Shown: positions 1 through 11,393, counted from the stretch's first letter. The stretch: 64,000 nucleotides of DNA from Brasenia schreberi (GCA_036023115.1 JAYKKT010000086.1:16507501-16571500); one strand, 5' to 3'. Notes: generated from the letters alone by a model not told the origin. Numbers and translations are program-made.

Positions 1-273
1 TTGCATAGATTTTTAGTTTTGATGAGTTACTGAATGTTGATGTGACTGTTGTTCCTTCTTGCCTTCCATGGTGTCTTGTGCTGACATTTGTTCTCTAGTG
101 CATAAACTAAAATATCTTAGTTTGCTTTCCATGTTTGTTTAAAGCGTCCCCAACCACGGTTATAACTCTGAATGTTGTTCATTACTCTCATGTGCCATGC
201 AACACTGGCATAGATTTTTAGTTTTGATGAGTTGCTGAATGTTGATGTGACTATTGTTTCAAGCAACACTGGC
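1..273. other. Flank of RTE insertion, with internal direct repeats
   Basis: No convincing exon is visible. A segment of about 50 bases starting with catagatttttag occurs at about 4-53 and again at about 209-259, differing at a few positions. A 14-mer, gcaacactggcata, occurs at 199-212 and 263-276. The RTE begins at about 274, so this may be intron of the gene whose last-exon candidate lies at 11394-11577; that is inference from position only. Confidence 0.4.
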
Positions 274-341
274 ATAACATGGATTACAAAAATTATGAGC
301 ATTGCTTTGGGGCGTCCCCGCCTAGCGACGCGCTGCAATAT

Positions 342-689
342 TGCTTTGTTGCACAGATTTCACTGATGAAAGTGGAAGAAAAATGCTTTATTGATCATCA
401 TATGAGTTTCTGACACATTCGGCCTCTGCTTCTAGCTGCTGCCAGATTTTTCTATTCCGTTCTAACCCTAATGACTCTAGCTTTATATTAAACCTATTCT
501 AACTTAAAAGACATACTTGTCCCTGAACATGAATACGGTTCCCAATGGATCTGATCCAGATCCGTTGGGTTACAAACTCAACTCTACAATACATGACATG
601 ACACGACTCATTAATTATTTAGACTGGACATGACTCACACGACTCAACACATACATTAACACCAAGCCCATTATCATAACACGTTAACA
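342..689 (-). repeat. 3' LTR of Copia A
   Basis: Direct repeat of 4500-4844 with about 96% identity by eye. It is bounded by TG at 342-343 and CA at 688-689 on the plus strand and lies next to the purine tract. Confidence 0.9.
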
Positions 690-696
690 CTCCCCC

Positions 697-1104
697 TCAA
701 GTTGGGTGAAAGATGGATATTACACCCAACTTGCTGCACAATCTCTGTAGTATGTCTCTGTTAACTGCTTTAGTCAACATGTCTGCACATTGATGTCCAG
801 ATTGCACATGTTCTAACTGAAATTCTTTTGCATGTACACTGTTCCGAATAAAATAACAATCTATCTCAATATGTTTTGTTCTTTTATGGTACATCGGATT
901 TGACGCTATCTGAATAGCTGCTTTGCTGTCACAGAATATAGGTATAGTGTTTCCAGTAAATAAATTCATTTCCATAAGTAAAGATTTCAACCATTTTCCT
1001 TCACAAATGCCTAACGCTACTGCTCTATATTCTGCCTCAGCTCTTGATCTAGCTACCACCGACTGTTTTTTACTTTTCCATGAAACTATGTTGCCTCTAA
1101 TCAA
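697..1104 (-). pseudogene. Copia A RNase H remnant
   Basis: The minus-strand frame reads WKSKKQSVVARSRAEAEYRA, the Copia RNase H block. It continues with FCDSKAAIQIASNPMYHKR, TKHIEIDCYFIR and a C-terminal QCADMLTKAV motif (DMLTK in place of the usual DIFTK). The reading frame is open for 135 codons. Just upstream (about 1105-1210, minus) the protein continues with a DWAGSAEDKKSTTGY-like stretch in the same frame. It is separated from the RT active site by a deletion, so it cannot be part of a working polyprotein. Confidence 0.85.
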
Positions 1105-1209
1105 TGTTATGTATCCTGTGGTAGACTTTTTATCTTCTGCTGAGCCTGCCCAATCAGTATCTGTATAAATTTCAATATTGGTGTGACCATTATCCTTGTA
1201 AATGATTTC

Positions 1210-1689
1210 ATGTCCAGGAGTTGTCTTCAGATATCTTTAATATCATCCACATATACAATAAGAATGGCTATTTTTCCATAAATAGTATGTTTATAAAATA
1301 GTAGTATGATCCTGTTGACTTTGAAGGTATCCATAGCCTTTTATTGCTTTAGTGAACCTCTCAAACCTTACTCTTGGAGATTGTTTTAGGCCATAGAGTG
1401 ACCTTTTTAATCTAAAGACATTCTTTGGGACCAAGGATGTCTTCAAATCTTAGAGGTAGACGCATGTATACTTCCTCTTCTAACTCACCATTAAGGAAGG
1501 AATTTTTAACATCAAGTTGTTCAAGTGACTCTTTAATTGTTGCCACAGATAGTAAAATCTTGATACTATTCATTTTAGTAACTAGTGCAAATGTCTCCCG
1601 ATAATTTATTCCATGATTTTGGATATATCCTTTGTAACCAAATTCTAGCTTTGTACCTTTCGATTGAGCCATCAAATTTTATATTTCAC
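1210..1689 (-). pseudogene. Copia A reverse transcriptase remnant
   Basis: Reading on the minus strand from about 1689, the frame gives KGYIQNHGINYRETFALVTK, then LDVKNSFLNGELEEEVYM, then after frame breaks SLYGLKQSPR and a YVDDI box near 1240-1256. This is the order of Copia RT blocks. The N-terminal entry to the RT is partly missing, and sequence between YVDDI and the RNase H has been deleted. Confidence 0.8.
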
Positions 1690-3141
1690 TCAGAATACCC
1701 ATTGATGTACTAACCTGGACTCTTCCTTTAAGCAGTAGGTACTAGTTCCCAAGTTTGATTTAACACAAATTTCTGACAATCGATCATAAGATATGAACTG
1801 CGAGATTGGATATTTACAACATGATCTCTTTCCTTTTCTGAGTGCTATGGGAACATCTGAGTCATCTAGGTTCTCATTATTTGAACCTTCTATACTGTCA
1901 TTTGAAGTAGATATTGTTTCTCCCCTTAGATTCGTCATCTCGGTTTGTTGTTTCATAAAAATATTTCTCTCCCCCTTTCTATATACTTGTATTCCTTTAT
2001 TTTCTTGAATTTGATATGTTTCAGAAAGAGAGTTTCCTTCCTCTGATTCTTCACTTCCACTGATCCTGGGTAGAACAACTAATTCTTTGAAAGTAGAATT
2101 GGAAACATCATTCTGATTGTTGTAGTATAGAGTAGTTTCAAAGAAAGTTACATCCATAGAAATATATCTTTTATGAGACTTAGGATCATAACAGATATAT
2201 CCTTTCTTCTCACAGGAATATCCAAGGAAGATACATTTTATTGCTCTTGGATCAAGTTTATCTCTAAATTGTTGGTGGACATGCACATAGCAGACACATC
2301 CAAATATTCTCGGAATAATATGGAATGGATTATCCTGTGGCTTAATCATCTTGAATGGTGACTTTCCTGCAAGGATCACAGTTGGAATTCTGTTCATGAT
2401 ATATACCGCAGTAAGAATTGACTCTGGCCAGAAATATTTTGGAACATTATGCTCAAGGAGTAAAGTTCTGACAATCTCCAAAATATGTCGATTCTTTCTT
2501 TCAGCTACTCCATTCTGGTGTGGTGTATAAACACAGGATGTTTGATGGAAAATACCATTAGACTGAAGATATGATTCCAATTGAGAATTACAATATTCTC
2601 CACCTTTATCTGATTTGAGTGTTTTAACAGTATATCCAAACTGAGTCTTGATAAGATTATGAACCAGAGGAAATATATACGAGATCTCTGACTTCGACTT
2701 CATTAAATAAACAAATGTAAGCTTGGAAAAATCATCAATGAATGTAACAAAGTATTTAAATTTTCCAACAGAAGGTATCACACATGGCCCCCAAATATCT
2801 GAATGTATCAACTCAAAAGGAACAACTGATCTTGTATTACTACTAGGAAAAGTAGCACCATGATGTTTTGCTCTTTGACATACATCACATTGAATTACCA
2901 CATCATTAAGAATTAAAATAGAAATAAGTTCTCTCAATTTAGAAATAGGTAAATGTCCTAGTCTACTATGCCAAATCTTTATTTCTTCTTCAGTAGTACT
3001 AGTTGCCAATGCTCTTTGATGTTTTGGACTCTGATCTCCAGATAATATATATAGTTCATTGCATAGTTCACCACGACTAAAGATTCTTCCCGTCTTCAAA
3101 TCCTGAAAAACACAGCCATATGAGAAAAAATAACTATACAA
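1690..3141 (-). pseudogene. Copia A GAG-pre-integrase and integrase, long open remnant
   Basis: An open frame of 483 codons. It begins in the GAG-pre-integrase region and has the zinc-binding H..H..C..C set (HSRLGH...CDVCQRAKHH). The integrase core follows with the DDE residues in LIHSDIWGP, LKSDKGGEY and HQNGVAERKNRHILE. After the core comes the Copia linker (CIFLGYS..KKGYICYDP..., then SMDVTFFE). The C-terminal part runs into a deleted RT entry. Length and domain order are normal for a Copia integrase, but the protein has no protease upstream. Confidence 0.88.
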
Positions 3142-3210
3142 TTCATATCTCTAACCAATGAACTTACTGAAAGTAGATTTACAGGAAACTCTGGAATATA
3201 TATCACTGAA

Positions 3211-3861
3211 TTAAGTCTGAGATTGTCTTTCTAAAATGTTCCCTTTCCTGCCATAGGATGGAAGTTCTTCCTTGCTTAGGATGTTTAATTTGATAGATTT
3301 GTAATCCGATGAAAATCCCCATAGCAGATCAAACACTTTTCGAATCTCAACTTCAGTTGTTCTCTCTTTTACGCAGTGTCTGCATTTGTTTTCCATAATA
3401 TGTCTTTGTTCATTCCATAATTCACGCAATTCCCCATAATACTCACTTATTGATCTGGTTCCTTGACGATATTTTCTAATCGTCTCAATAATCTCGTATT
3501 CTTTTGCAATATTCTTCTGTGTAGAATAAACTTCTTCTACTGTAGTCCAAATCTCAGCAGCGGATTCTATATACATAAAAGTTTTACTGATAGATGGGTT
3601 CATGGATTGAATTAGCCATGAACTTACAAGAGCATCTTCTTTAACCCACTTTTCATAGTCTGCACTGCTTCCTTCTAGAGGTGCTGAATTTTGTCTGATA
3701 ATGTAGGATTTTTCTCTAGATCGTAATACCAGTTCAATAGACCTGGCCCATTCCCTATAATTTTTTCCATCTAACCGAATGTTTGTGATTTGGAATGGTT
3801 CAATCTTCTGATCCTGTCCATAAGTAATTGACATTGTTTCCTCTTTCGATTTATCATCCAT
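3211..3861 (-). pseudogene. Copia A gag, truncated
   Basis: 216 codons starting at an ATG about 640 bases inside the 5' LTR. It has the plant Copia gag N-terminus FQITNIRLDGKNYREWARSI and helical blocks typical of the UBN2/retrotransposon gag family (YRQGTRSISEYYGELRELW). It stops before any CCHC knuckle, and the protease DSGA box is absent downstream. The next recognisable protein (about 3142-3210, VNLLSVSSLVRD-like) is already GAG-pre-integrase. The same gag subfamily is found in Copia B at 43874. Confidence 0.83.
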
Positions 3862-4499
3862 CTTGATAAAGACTTGTGGGTATTAAGGTTTGATTTCTTA
3901 ATACCCTATTTGATGATGGTTGTACACTTTTCCGTATAGTATCTCTGTATTTGTTCAGCTGACTTTTGATTGGTATTTGTAACACTCCTTTTTGTTGTTT
4001 GCAGGTTATCGATGGTGGATGATGATGTTGATGATTCAATCAATGTCTCACACCACTTTCCACTGCCACTTGTGGTGATATTGATGGTTCAATCACTATC
4101 TACCACATTCCACAGCAACGTGTGATTCATAACATTCTTCAGGGACTGATTAAAATTACTCTGCCAGAGTGGCCTATGAATCAATGTCTGTTGATATCAA
4201 TAATAATATGCCACAAATCTAATTCTTTGGCCTGTAAATCAAATTCTGTCACTAATTTGATTTGCGATTAGTGATGATGATATTCACGATTCTCAAATGT
4301 GAATCCACGTGTGTCATTCAGATTCAGAGATTAGGGTTTCTTATCACCCGCTGTCACTGATCTCCTCTTGGATGACTTTATAGTCTCCTTTTCATTAACA
4401 ATGCAGAACCACTAATGTATTGACTTACTTGTGATTATTTGCAGGTACTAAGTGTAGCGGCAGGCCTCTGTATTCACGTCCTAAGCTCTGATACCATAT

Positions 4500-4844
4500 T
4501 GCTTCATTGCACAGATTTCACTGATGAAAGTGGAAGAAAAATGCTTTATTGATCATCATCTGAGTTTCTGACACATTCGGCCTCTGCTTCTGGCTGCCGC
4601 CAGATTTTTCTATTATGTTCTAACCCTAATGACTCTAGCTTTATATTAAACCTATTCTAACTTAAAAGACATACTTGTCCCTGAACATTAATACGGTTCC
4701 CAATGGATCTGCATATCCGTTGGGTTACAAACTCAACTCTACAATCCATGACATGACACGACTCATTAATTATTTAGATTTGACATGACTCACACGACCC
4801 AAAACATACATTAACACCAAGCCCATTATCATAACACGTTAACA
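4500..4844 (-). repeat. 5' LTR of Copia A
   Basis: Direct repeat of 342-689. On the plus strand it begins TGCTTCATTG and ends GTTAACA. The tRNA primer site adjoins its 3' end on the minus strand. Confidence 0.9.
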
Positions 4845-4845
4845 T

Positions 4846-5049
4846 GCTGAGCCCGAATGCAGTGATAAGTAAGCAAGGGCCACTATATTGCCGCCCGAAT
4901 GTAGTGAATCAATTGCAGAGAGGGTTCCCACATCATGGACTGGTGTGGGTAAAGAAGTTAGTTCCACTACATTGCCGCCCGAATGTAGTGAATAATTTTC
5001 AGAGAGAGTCTCCACATTTTGAGTATGGATGGATGTGGGGGGTAAGGAA
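4846..5049 (+). repeat. RTE 5' leader with two ~90-bp stem-loop modules
   Basis: Two related modules start at about 4888 and about 4965. Each contains a hairpin made of ccactacatt and aatgtagtg around a short GC-rich loop, followed by a second stem of the form CCCACAT...GTGTGGG. The same module pair occurs in the reverse RTE (about 9740-9945, minus) and in the RTE at 54663 (about 54838-55030), so it is a conserved part of this LINE. Confidence 0.7.
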
Positions 5050-5800
5050 GCTAGTCCTAGATAATAAGATTCGTATTGGTTCTTGGAATATTGGAACATT
5101 ATCCGGTAAGCTAATGGAGGTGGTAGATACTATGATTCGGAGAAAGATTCATATTCTATATTTATAAGAGATAAAGTGGGTTGAAGAAAAAGCAAAGGAG
5201 ATAGATGATACAAGTTTTAAATTATGGTACTCAGGTAAGGAAAATGTTCGAAATGGAGTTGGTATTATCATGAATAAAGATTTAAAGGATAGTGTAGTAG
5301 ACATACAATGATATGGTGACCGAATCATGATGTTGAAATTAGTGTTAGGAGAAGAGGTTTTGAATATAGTTTGTGCTTATGCACCCCAAGTAGGTCTGGA
5401 AGATAGTATAAAGACAACTTTTTGGGAAGAGTTAGATAAGGTGATTCAAAAGATTCCACAAAGGGAGATGATTTGTTTAGGAGGAGACTTAAATGGACAT
5501 GTCGGTAAAGAGGCATTAGGATATCAAGGTATTCATGGAAACTTTGGTTTTAGGGATATAAATGAGGAAGGTAGGGAGATTTTAAATTTTGCTATGGCAT
5601 TTGATCTCTTTATAGTCAATACAATCTTCAAAAAACGAGATGAACATTTAATTATTTGAGTGGCTTATTAGAAATACAAATTGATTACTTTATTTGTAGA
5701 AAAAAGATAGAGCATGTTGTAAAGATTGCAAGATAATTGAAGGGAAAAGTTTAACCACCTAACATCGACTTTTAGTTATGGATTTACAAATAAAAAAATA
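5050..5800 (+). pseudogene. RTE endonuclease (EEP) domain, broken
   Basis: The frame starts NKIRIGSWNIGTLSGK and continues through VVDTMIRRKIHILYL. After a stop it continues KLVLGEEVLNIVCAYAPQVG, then ICLGGDLNGHVGKEALGY and FDLFIVNTIFKKRDEH. These are the conserved blocks of apurinic-like endonucleases in plant RTE elements, which nick the target DNA for reverse transcription. Several stops and frame changes make it non-functional. Confidence 0.85.
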
Positions 5801-6019
5801 GACAAAGAAAAAAAGAGTGCATCAAGCTATTCAAACCAAATAGTGAAACCTCAAAGTGAGAAAGAAGATATATTTAAACAGAAAGTCCTTCAAGGAGATG
5901 CTTGGAATTATGTTGGTACACCTTGTGATACGTGGAACAATATGACTGCATATTAGGAAAGTGGTGAATGTAATGGAGGTGTACTGGCACAAAAATAAGC
6001 TTGGTGGTAGAGTAAAGTA

Positions 6020-6827
6020 GTGCAAAATAAAATTAAGACAAAGAGGGCATGTTACAAATTATATTATGCTAAGAAAACTAGTGAAACTTTAGAGGCTTAT
6101 AAGAAAGCCAAGAAGGAAGCGAAAAAGGCCGTCAGTGACACAAAAGCTAAAATTTGGGAGGATTTATATAAAAAACTCAACTCAAAAGAGAGTGAAAGAG
6201 ATATTTTTAGGATAGCTAAGGTTAGAGATAAGAAAACTAAAGATCTTAATTATCTTAGATGCATGAAGGACGAGGATGAAAAAATTCTAGTGGCAAATGA
6301 TTATATAAGAAATATATGAAAAAGCTATTTTTATAAGTTTTTTAATGAAAATTAGCCAAATCAGAAAGTATATAAACCATAATTTCTACCGACGTATTCA
6401 AAAGAATGAAGTCAAAGATGCTCTTAAACATATGAAGGGTGGTAAATCGGTAGGACTAGACAATATTCCTATAGAAGTTTGGAAAATACTAGGAGAAATA
6501 GGAATCACTTGGCTCACAAGACTATTTAATGAAATATGGAGAAACCAAAAGATGCTCGAGGAATGGAGAGCGAGTACACTTATACCCATATATAAGAATA
6601 AGGGAGACATTCAGAATTGTATGAATTAACGAGGTATCAAGTTAATGAGCCATACTACGAAATTGTGGAAAAGAATTACTGAATGTAGGTTAAGACAAAT
6701 ATCAAGTACAACAGAGAACCAATTTAGATTCATGCTAGGCAGATCTACTATTGAAGCGATTCACCTTTTGAGACGTCTTATGGAGCATTTTAGAGCAAAA
6801 AAGAAAGACATTCACTTGATATTTATT
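6020..6827 (+). pseudogene. RTE reverse transcriptase, N-terminal half, broken
   Basis: A lysine-rich linker (AYKKAKKEAKKAVSDTKAKI) is followed by RT motif 1 (HMKGGKSVGLDNIPIEVWK) and WRASTLIPIYKNKGDIQNC. The sequence then reads [20 protein letters not shown] and stops where the reverse-oriented RTE has inserted. The domain continues at 10124. Confidence 0.85.
6811..6827. repeat. Target-site duplication, left copy (17 bp)
   Basis: ttcacttgatatttatt is identical to 10107-10123. The pair flanks the complete minus-strand RTE and marks its insertion into the older plus-strand RTE. Confidence 0.95.
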
Positions 6828-6983
6828 ACAACAACAACAACAACAACTAAGCCTTTTCCCATACTAGACAGGGTCGGCTACATGGATTCTTTGTTTCCAC
6901 AGATCCCTATCGTGTGCCATGTTAGCAGTTAACTCTCAATAAGCTAGATCATTCTTTATTGTTTCTTTCCAACACTTTTGTGG

Positions 6984-7403
6984 TCATCCTCTACCTCTTT
7001 TAATACTTTCCAAATTTAGTTTTTCTAGCCTTCTTACAGGTTCTTCTTTTGATCTTCTTTCTATATGTTCAAACCATCTTAAACGATGTTCTCTCATTTT
7101 ATCCTCTATTGGTGCCACTCCTAATTTGTTTTTAATAACCTCATTATGTATACGATCTTTTCTTGTATGACCACTCATCCATCTCAACATCTTCATTTCT
7201 GTCACATACATCTTTTGTACATGTTGATGATTAACTGCCCAACACTCAGAACCATAAAACATGGCAGACCTAATTGTTGCTCTATAATATTTACCTTTTA
7301 ATTTTAATGGTATCTTCTTATCACAAAGAATACCTAATGCTCCTCTCCATTTTAACCAACCAGCATTAATTCTGTGTAACATCTCCATCAATTCTTCCAT
7401 CAC
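6984..7403 (-). pseudogene. RTE C-terminal region
   Basis: 139 open codons with INAGWLKWRGALGILCDKKI, SAMFYGSECWAVNHQHVQKM, EMKMLRWMSGHTRKDRI and LRWFEHIERRSKEEPVRRLE, ending in KRGRG. This block follows the RT in plant RTE elements. The same sequence is seen at 10630-11060, 58464-58640 and 60618-61090. Its function is not known to me. Confidence 0.8.
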
Positions 7404-7440
7404 TCTGAAAAATTGACCCTAGGTATTTAAAACTTTCCTT

Positions 7441-8350
7441 TTATGGAATGCAATGTGTGCCAATTTTAATTTCTATGTCCTCTGAAGTAATCAAATGATC
7501 AAACTTACATTCCATATATTTTGTCTTTGTTCTACTAAGTTGGAGGCCTTTGCTTTCTAATGTTTCTCTCCATAGTTCCAATTTTGTATTAACTTTTTCC
7601 TTAGACTGCTCCTCTAATACAATGTCATCTACAAATAACATACACCAAGGTACTTCATCTTGAATATGTTTTGTTAACTCATCCATCACCATTATAAATA
7701 AGTATGGACTTAAAGTTGATCCTTGATGTAACCCTATATTAACTTCAAAGAAGTCTGTCGTTCCTTCATGAGTCCTCACACATGTTTTTGCACCATTATA
7801 CATGTCTCTTATAAGGTTAGTATATGTCAATGGGATACCTCTTTTTTCCAAAGTTCTCCAAAGAACCTCCCTCGGTACCCTATCATAAGCTTTTTCTAGA
7901 TCAATAAATATCATGTGAAGGTCTTTCTTTTTTGCTCTAAAATGTTCCATAAGATGTCTCAAAAGGTGAATCGCTTCAATAGTAGATCTGCCTGACATGA
8001 ATCCAAATTGGTTCTCTGTTGTACTTTATACTTGTCTTAACCTACGTTCGATAATTCTTTCCCATAATTTCATAGTATGACTCATTAACTTGATACCTCG
8101 ATAATTCATAAAATTTTGAATGTCTCCCTTGTTCTTATATATGGGTATAAGTGTACTTGCTCTCCATTCCTCGGGCATCTTTTGGTTTTTCCATATTTCA
8201 TTAAATAGTCTTGTGAGCCAAGCGATTCCTATTTCTCCTAGTATTTTCCAAACTTCTATAGGAATATTATCTGGTCCTACCGATTTACCACCCTTCATAT
8301 GTTTAAGAGCCTCTTTGACTTCATTGTTTTGAATACGTCGATAGAAATTG
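7441..8350 (-). pseudogene. RTE reverse transcriptase (minus copy)
   Basis: Two open stretches (8026-8298 and 7441-7998, minus) hold the RT motifs in order: GGKSVGPDNIPIEVWK, WRASTLIPIYKNKGDIQNF, a [12 protein letters not shown] block, [32 protein letters not shown] and the active-site box FVDDIVL. A stop between the two stretches is the only clear break inside the RT. Confidence 0.88.
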
Positions 8351-8430
8351 TGGTTTATATATTTTTCTGACTTGGCTAAATCTCCTAAACTAATACTAAC
8401 ATCTTTATTTTCATTAAAAAGATTATAAAA

Positions 8431-9700
8431 CTAGTTTTTCCATCTATTTCTTATATCATCATTTGCAACTAGAATTTTTTCATCCTCGTCTTTTATGCAT
8501 CTAACATAATTAAGATCTTTAGTTTTCTTATCTCTAGCCCTAGCTATCCTAAAAATATCTCTTTCACCCTCTTTTGAGTTGAGTTTTTTATATAAGTCCT
8601 CCCAAATCTTAGTTTTTGCTTCACTAACAGCCTTTTTCGCTTCCTTCTTTGCTTTCTTATAAGCTTCTAAAGTTTCACTAGTTTTCTTAGCATAATGTAA
8701 TTTGTAACATGCCCTCTTTGCCTTGATTTTATTTTGTACTACTTCACTCCACCACCAAGCTTCTTTTTGTGCTGGTACACCTCCCTTAGATACCCCTAAC
8801 ACATCTTTCACCACTTTCCTAATATGTATAGCCATATTGTTCGACATATCACAGGGTGTGCCAACATAATTCAAACATCTCTTTGAAGGACTTTCTGTTT
8901 AAATATATCTTCTTTCTCGCTTTTGAGGTTCTACCATTTAGTCAGAATAGCTCGATGCACTCTTTTCTTCTTTGTCCATTTTTTTATTTGTAAATCCATA
9001 ACTAAAAGTCGATGTTGGGTGGCTAAGCTTTCTCCTGGAATTACCTTACAATCTTTACAACACACTCTATCTTGTTTTCTACAAATAAAGTAATCAATTT
9101 GTGTTTGTGATAAACCACTCTTATAAGTAATTAAATGTTCATCTCGTTTTTTGAAGAATGTATTGACTATAAAGAGATCAAATGCCATAGAAAAATTTAA
9201 AATCTCCCTACCTTCCTCGTTTATATCCCCAAAACCAAAGTTTTCATGAATCCCTTGATATCCTAATACCTTTTTACCAATATGTCCATTTAAATCTCCT
9301 CCTAAACAAATCAACTCCCTTTGTGGAATCTTTTGAAACACCTTATTTAACTCTTCCCAAAAAACAGTCTTTATACTATCTTCTAGTCCTACTTGGGGTG
9401 CGTAAGCACAAACTATATTCAAAACCTCTACTCCTAACACTAATTTCAACGTCATGATTCAGTCACCATATCATTATATGTCTACTACACTCTCCTTTAA
9501 ATCTTTATTTATGATAATACCAACTCCATTTCGAGCCTTTTCTTTACCTGAGTACCATAATTTAAAACCTGTATCATCTATCTCCCTTGCTTTTTCTCCA
9601 ACCCATTTTGTCTCTTGTAAACATTGAATATGAATCCTTCTCCAAATCATAGTATCTACCACCTCCATTAGCTTACCCGATAATGTTCCGATATTCCAAG
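8431..9700 (-). pseudogene. RTE EEP endonuclease and linker (minus copy)
   Basis: The order is METTKWVGEKAREI-like endonuclease start (9474-9668), endonuclease core with NIVCAYAPQVGLED, ICLGGDLNGHIGKK and LSQTQIDYFICRK (8931-9455), and a lysine-rich linker with AWWWSEVVQNKIKAKRACYK (8431-8874). The three pieces are in different frames or separated by stops. Confidence 0.85.
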
Positions 9701-10106
9701 AACCAATATAAATCTTATTATCTAGGACTAGCTTCCTTACCCTCTACATCCGTCCATAATCAAAATGCGGAGACCCTCTCTGAAGATTTTTCACTACATT
9801 CGAGCGTTAATGTAGCGGGACTAACTTCTTTACCCACACCCGTCCATGATGTGGGAACCCTCTTTGCAATTGATTCACTACATTCGGGCGAAAATGTAGT
9901 GGCCCTTGCTTACTTCTTACTGCATTCGGGCTCTACAGCACATCGCTAGGCGGGGACGCCTCAAAGCAATGCTCATAATTTTTGTAATCCATGTTATAAA
10001 AATCCGACGAAGTTTTACGCTGGTTGTCGGAAGCCTAACACAACCCTCCTCCTTTATCCAAGCTTGGGACCGACAATGCAAGGGTGATCCCTTACATGGG
10101 TGGAGT

Positions 10107-10123
10107 TTCACTTGATATTTATT
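10107..10123. repeat. Target-site duplication, right copy (17 bp)
   Basis: Identical to 6811-6827. The plus-strand RTE resumes immediately after it with gatctacaaaaaacttacgat, the LEKAYDRVP block. Confidence 0.95.
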
Positions 10124-11174
10124 GATCTACAAAAAACTTACGATAGGGTACCGAGGGAGGTTCTTTAGAGAACCTCGGAAAAAAGAGGTATCCGATTGAC
10201 ATACGTTAACCTTATAAGAGACATGTATGATGGTGCAAAAACATGTGAGGAGGAATGACTGACTTCTTTGAAGTTAATATTGGGTTACATCAATGGTCAA
10301 CTTTAAGTCCATACTTATTTATAATGGTGATTGACGAGTTAACAAAACATATTCAAGATAAAGTGCCTTGGTGTATGTTATTTGCAAATGACATTGTGTT
10401 AGTGGAAGAGTATAAGAAAAAAATTAATAGAAAATTGGAACTATGGAGGGAAGCATTAGAAAGCAAAGGCCTCTAACTTAGTAGAACAAAAATAGAATAT
10501 ATAGAATGTAAGTTTGATCATTTGGTTACTTTAGAGGACATAGAAATTAAAATTTGCATACATTGCATCTCTCAAAAGGAAAGTTTTAAATACCTAGGGT
10601 CAAATTTTCAAAGTGATAGAAGAATTGATGGAGATGTTATGCATAGAATTAATGATGATTGGTTAAAATGGAGAGGAGTATCAGGTATTCTTTGTGATAA
10701 GAAGATACCATTAAAGTTAAACGGTAAATATGATAGAGCAACAATTAGACCTGCAATGTTTTATGGTTCTAAGTGTTGGGCAGTTAACCATCAACATGTA
10801 AAAAAGATGTGTGTGACAGAAATCAAGATGTTGAGATGGATGAATGGTCATACAAGAAAAGACCGTATACATAATGAGGTTATTAGAAACAAATTAGGAG
10901 TGACACCAATAGAGGATCAAATGAGAGAATATCGTTTAAGATGGTTTGAACATATATAAAGAAGATCTGAATAAAAACCATTAAGAAGGTATGAAAAATT
11001 AAATTTGGAAAGTATTAAAAGAGGTAGAGGACGACCACAAAAGTGTTGGAAAGAAACAATAAAGAATGATCTAGCTTATTGTGAGTTAACTGATAACATG
11101 ACACAACTCTGTGGAAACAAAGAATGCATATCGCCGACCCCGTCTAGTATGAGAAAAGGCTTAGTTGTTGTTGT
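10124..11174 (+). pseudogene. RTE reverse transcriptase, C-terminal half, and 3' end
   Basis: Continuation of the domain interrupted at 6827. It reads [20 protein letters not shown], then the box FANDIVLVEE, in which the first active-site Asp is Asn. The C-terminal WLKWRG...HTRKDRIHNEV block follows, then the 3' tail. The lost aspartate alone would inactivate the enzyme. Confidence 0.85.
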
Positions 11175-11393
11175 ATCACTGTGGGCTTTCATGTGACGTG
11201 ATTTTCAGTCCACACTGCAATATATCGAGATTGTGACAGATTTTTCTGAAAAGCAAATTTAGGCAATGAGGATGATGAATGACGGATAATTAAAAAGTGC
11301 TTCTGTGGAATCAAGTTGTAATCTTATTTATTTGTGCTTCTGTATTTGATTTTGGTGATTGATGCTTTTGAAATCATATTATTCTTTTCACAG

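Larger units (their letters stand above)
342..4844 (-). mobile_element. Copia LTR retrotransposon A, minus strand, internally deleted
   Basis: Two direct LTRs (342-689 and 4500-4844) bound the element. Read on the minus strand they begin TGTTAACGTG. The primer-binding site TGGTATCAGAGC, complementary to initiator Met-tRNA, lies on the minus strand next to the 5' LTR (about 4484-4496). The polypurine tract ttgagggggag is at about 690-701, next to the 3' LTR. By hand the LTRs differ at about 14-15 positions, about 4%. Order on the minus strand is gag, integrase, RT, RNase H, as in Copia. The protease region and parts of the RT are missing. It sits inside the leader of the RTE at 274-11174; the flanks share only GCTG, so no clean 5-bp duplication is claimed. 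Confidence 0.93.
6828..10106 (-). mobile_element. Full-length RTE-type LINE, minus strand, 17-bp target duplication
   Basis: This 3.28-kb copy has both ends. The 3' tail, an acaacaacaac run on the plus strand, begins at 6828. The 5' end, read on the minus strand as CTCCACCCATGTAAGGG, ends at 10106. Perfect 17-bp duplications flank it, as expected for target-primed reverse transcription. Protein order on the minus strand is EEP endonuclease (about 9700-8930), a lysine-rich linker (8431-8874), RT (about 8350-7430) and a C-terminal region with a GRGRP end (6984-7403). The catalytic box reads FVDDIVLEE and is intact in form, but several frameshifts and stops break the ORF. Confidence 0.95.
274..11174 (+). 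mobile_element. RTE-type LINE, plus strand, 5'-truncated, split by two insertions
   Basis: The pieces are 274-341, 4845-6827 and 10124-11174. They join in register when the Copia at 342-4844 and the reverse RTE at 6828-10106 are removed. The first piece matches the 5' leader of the other copies. The second carries an endonuclease/exonuclease/phosphatase domain (about 5050-5800, starting KIRIGSWNIGTLSGK) and the first half of the reverse transcriptase. The third carries the rest of the RT and the C-terminal region, and ends in the family 3' tail (aaaaggcttagttgttgttg). Stops and frameshifts are frequent, and the RT active-site box reads FAND rather than F(A/V)DD, so it is dead. It lacks about 170 bases of the leader seen in complete copies. 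I found no clean target duplication for the outer insertion. Confidence 0.9.

Noticed and set aside
274..11174. Target duplication for the outer RTE
   Set aside because: Only weak similarity (aacactggc versus atcactgtggg) was found, too short and imperfect to claim.
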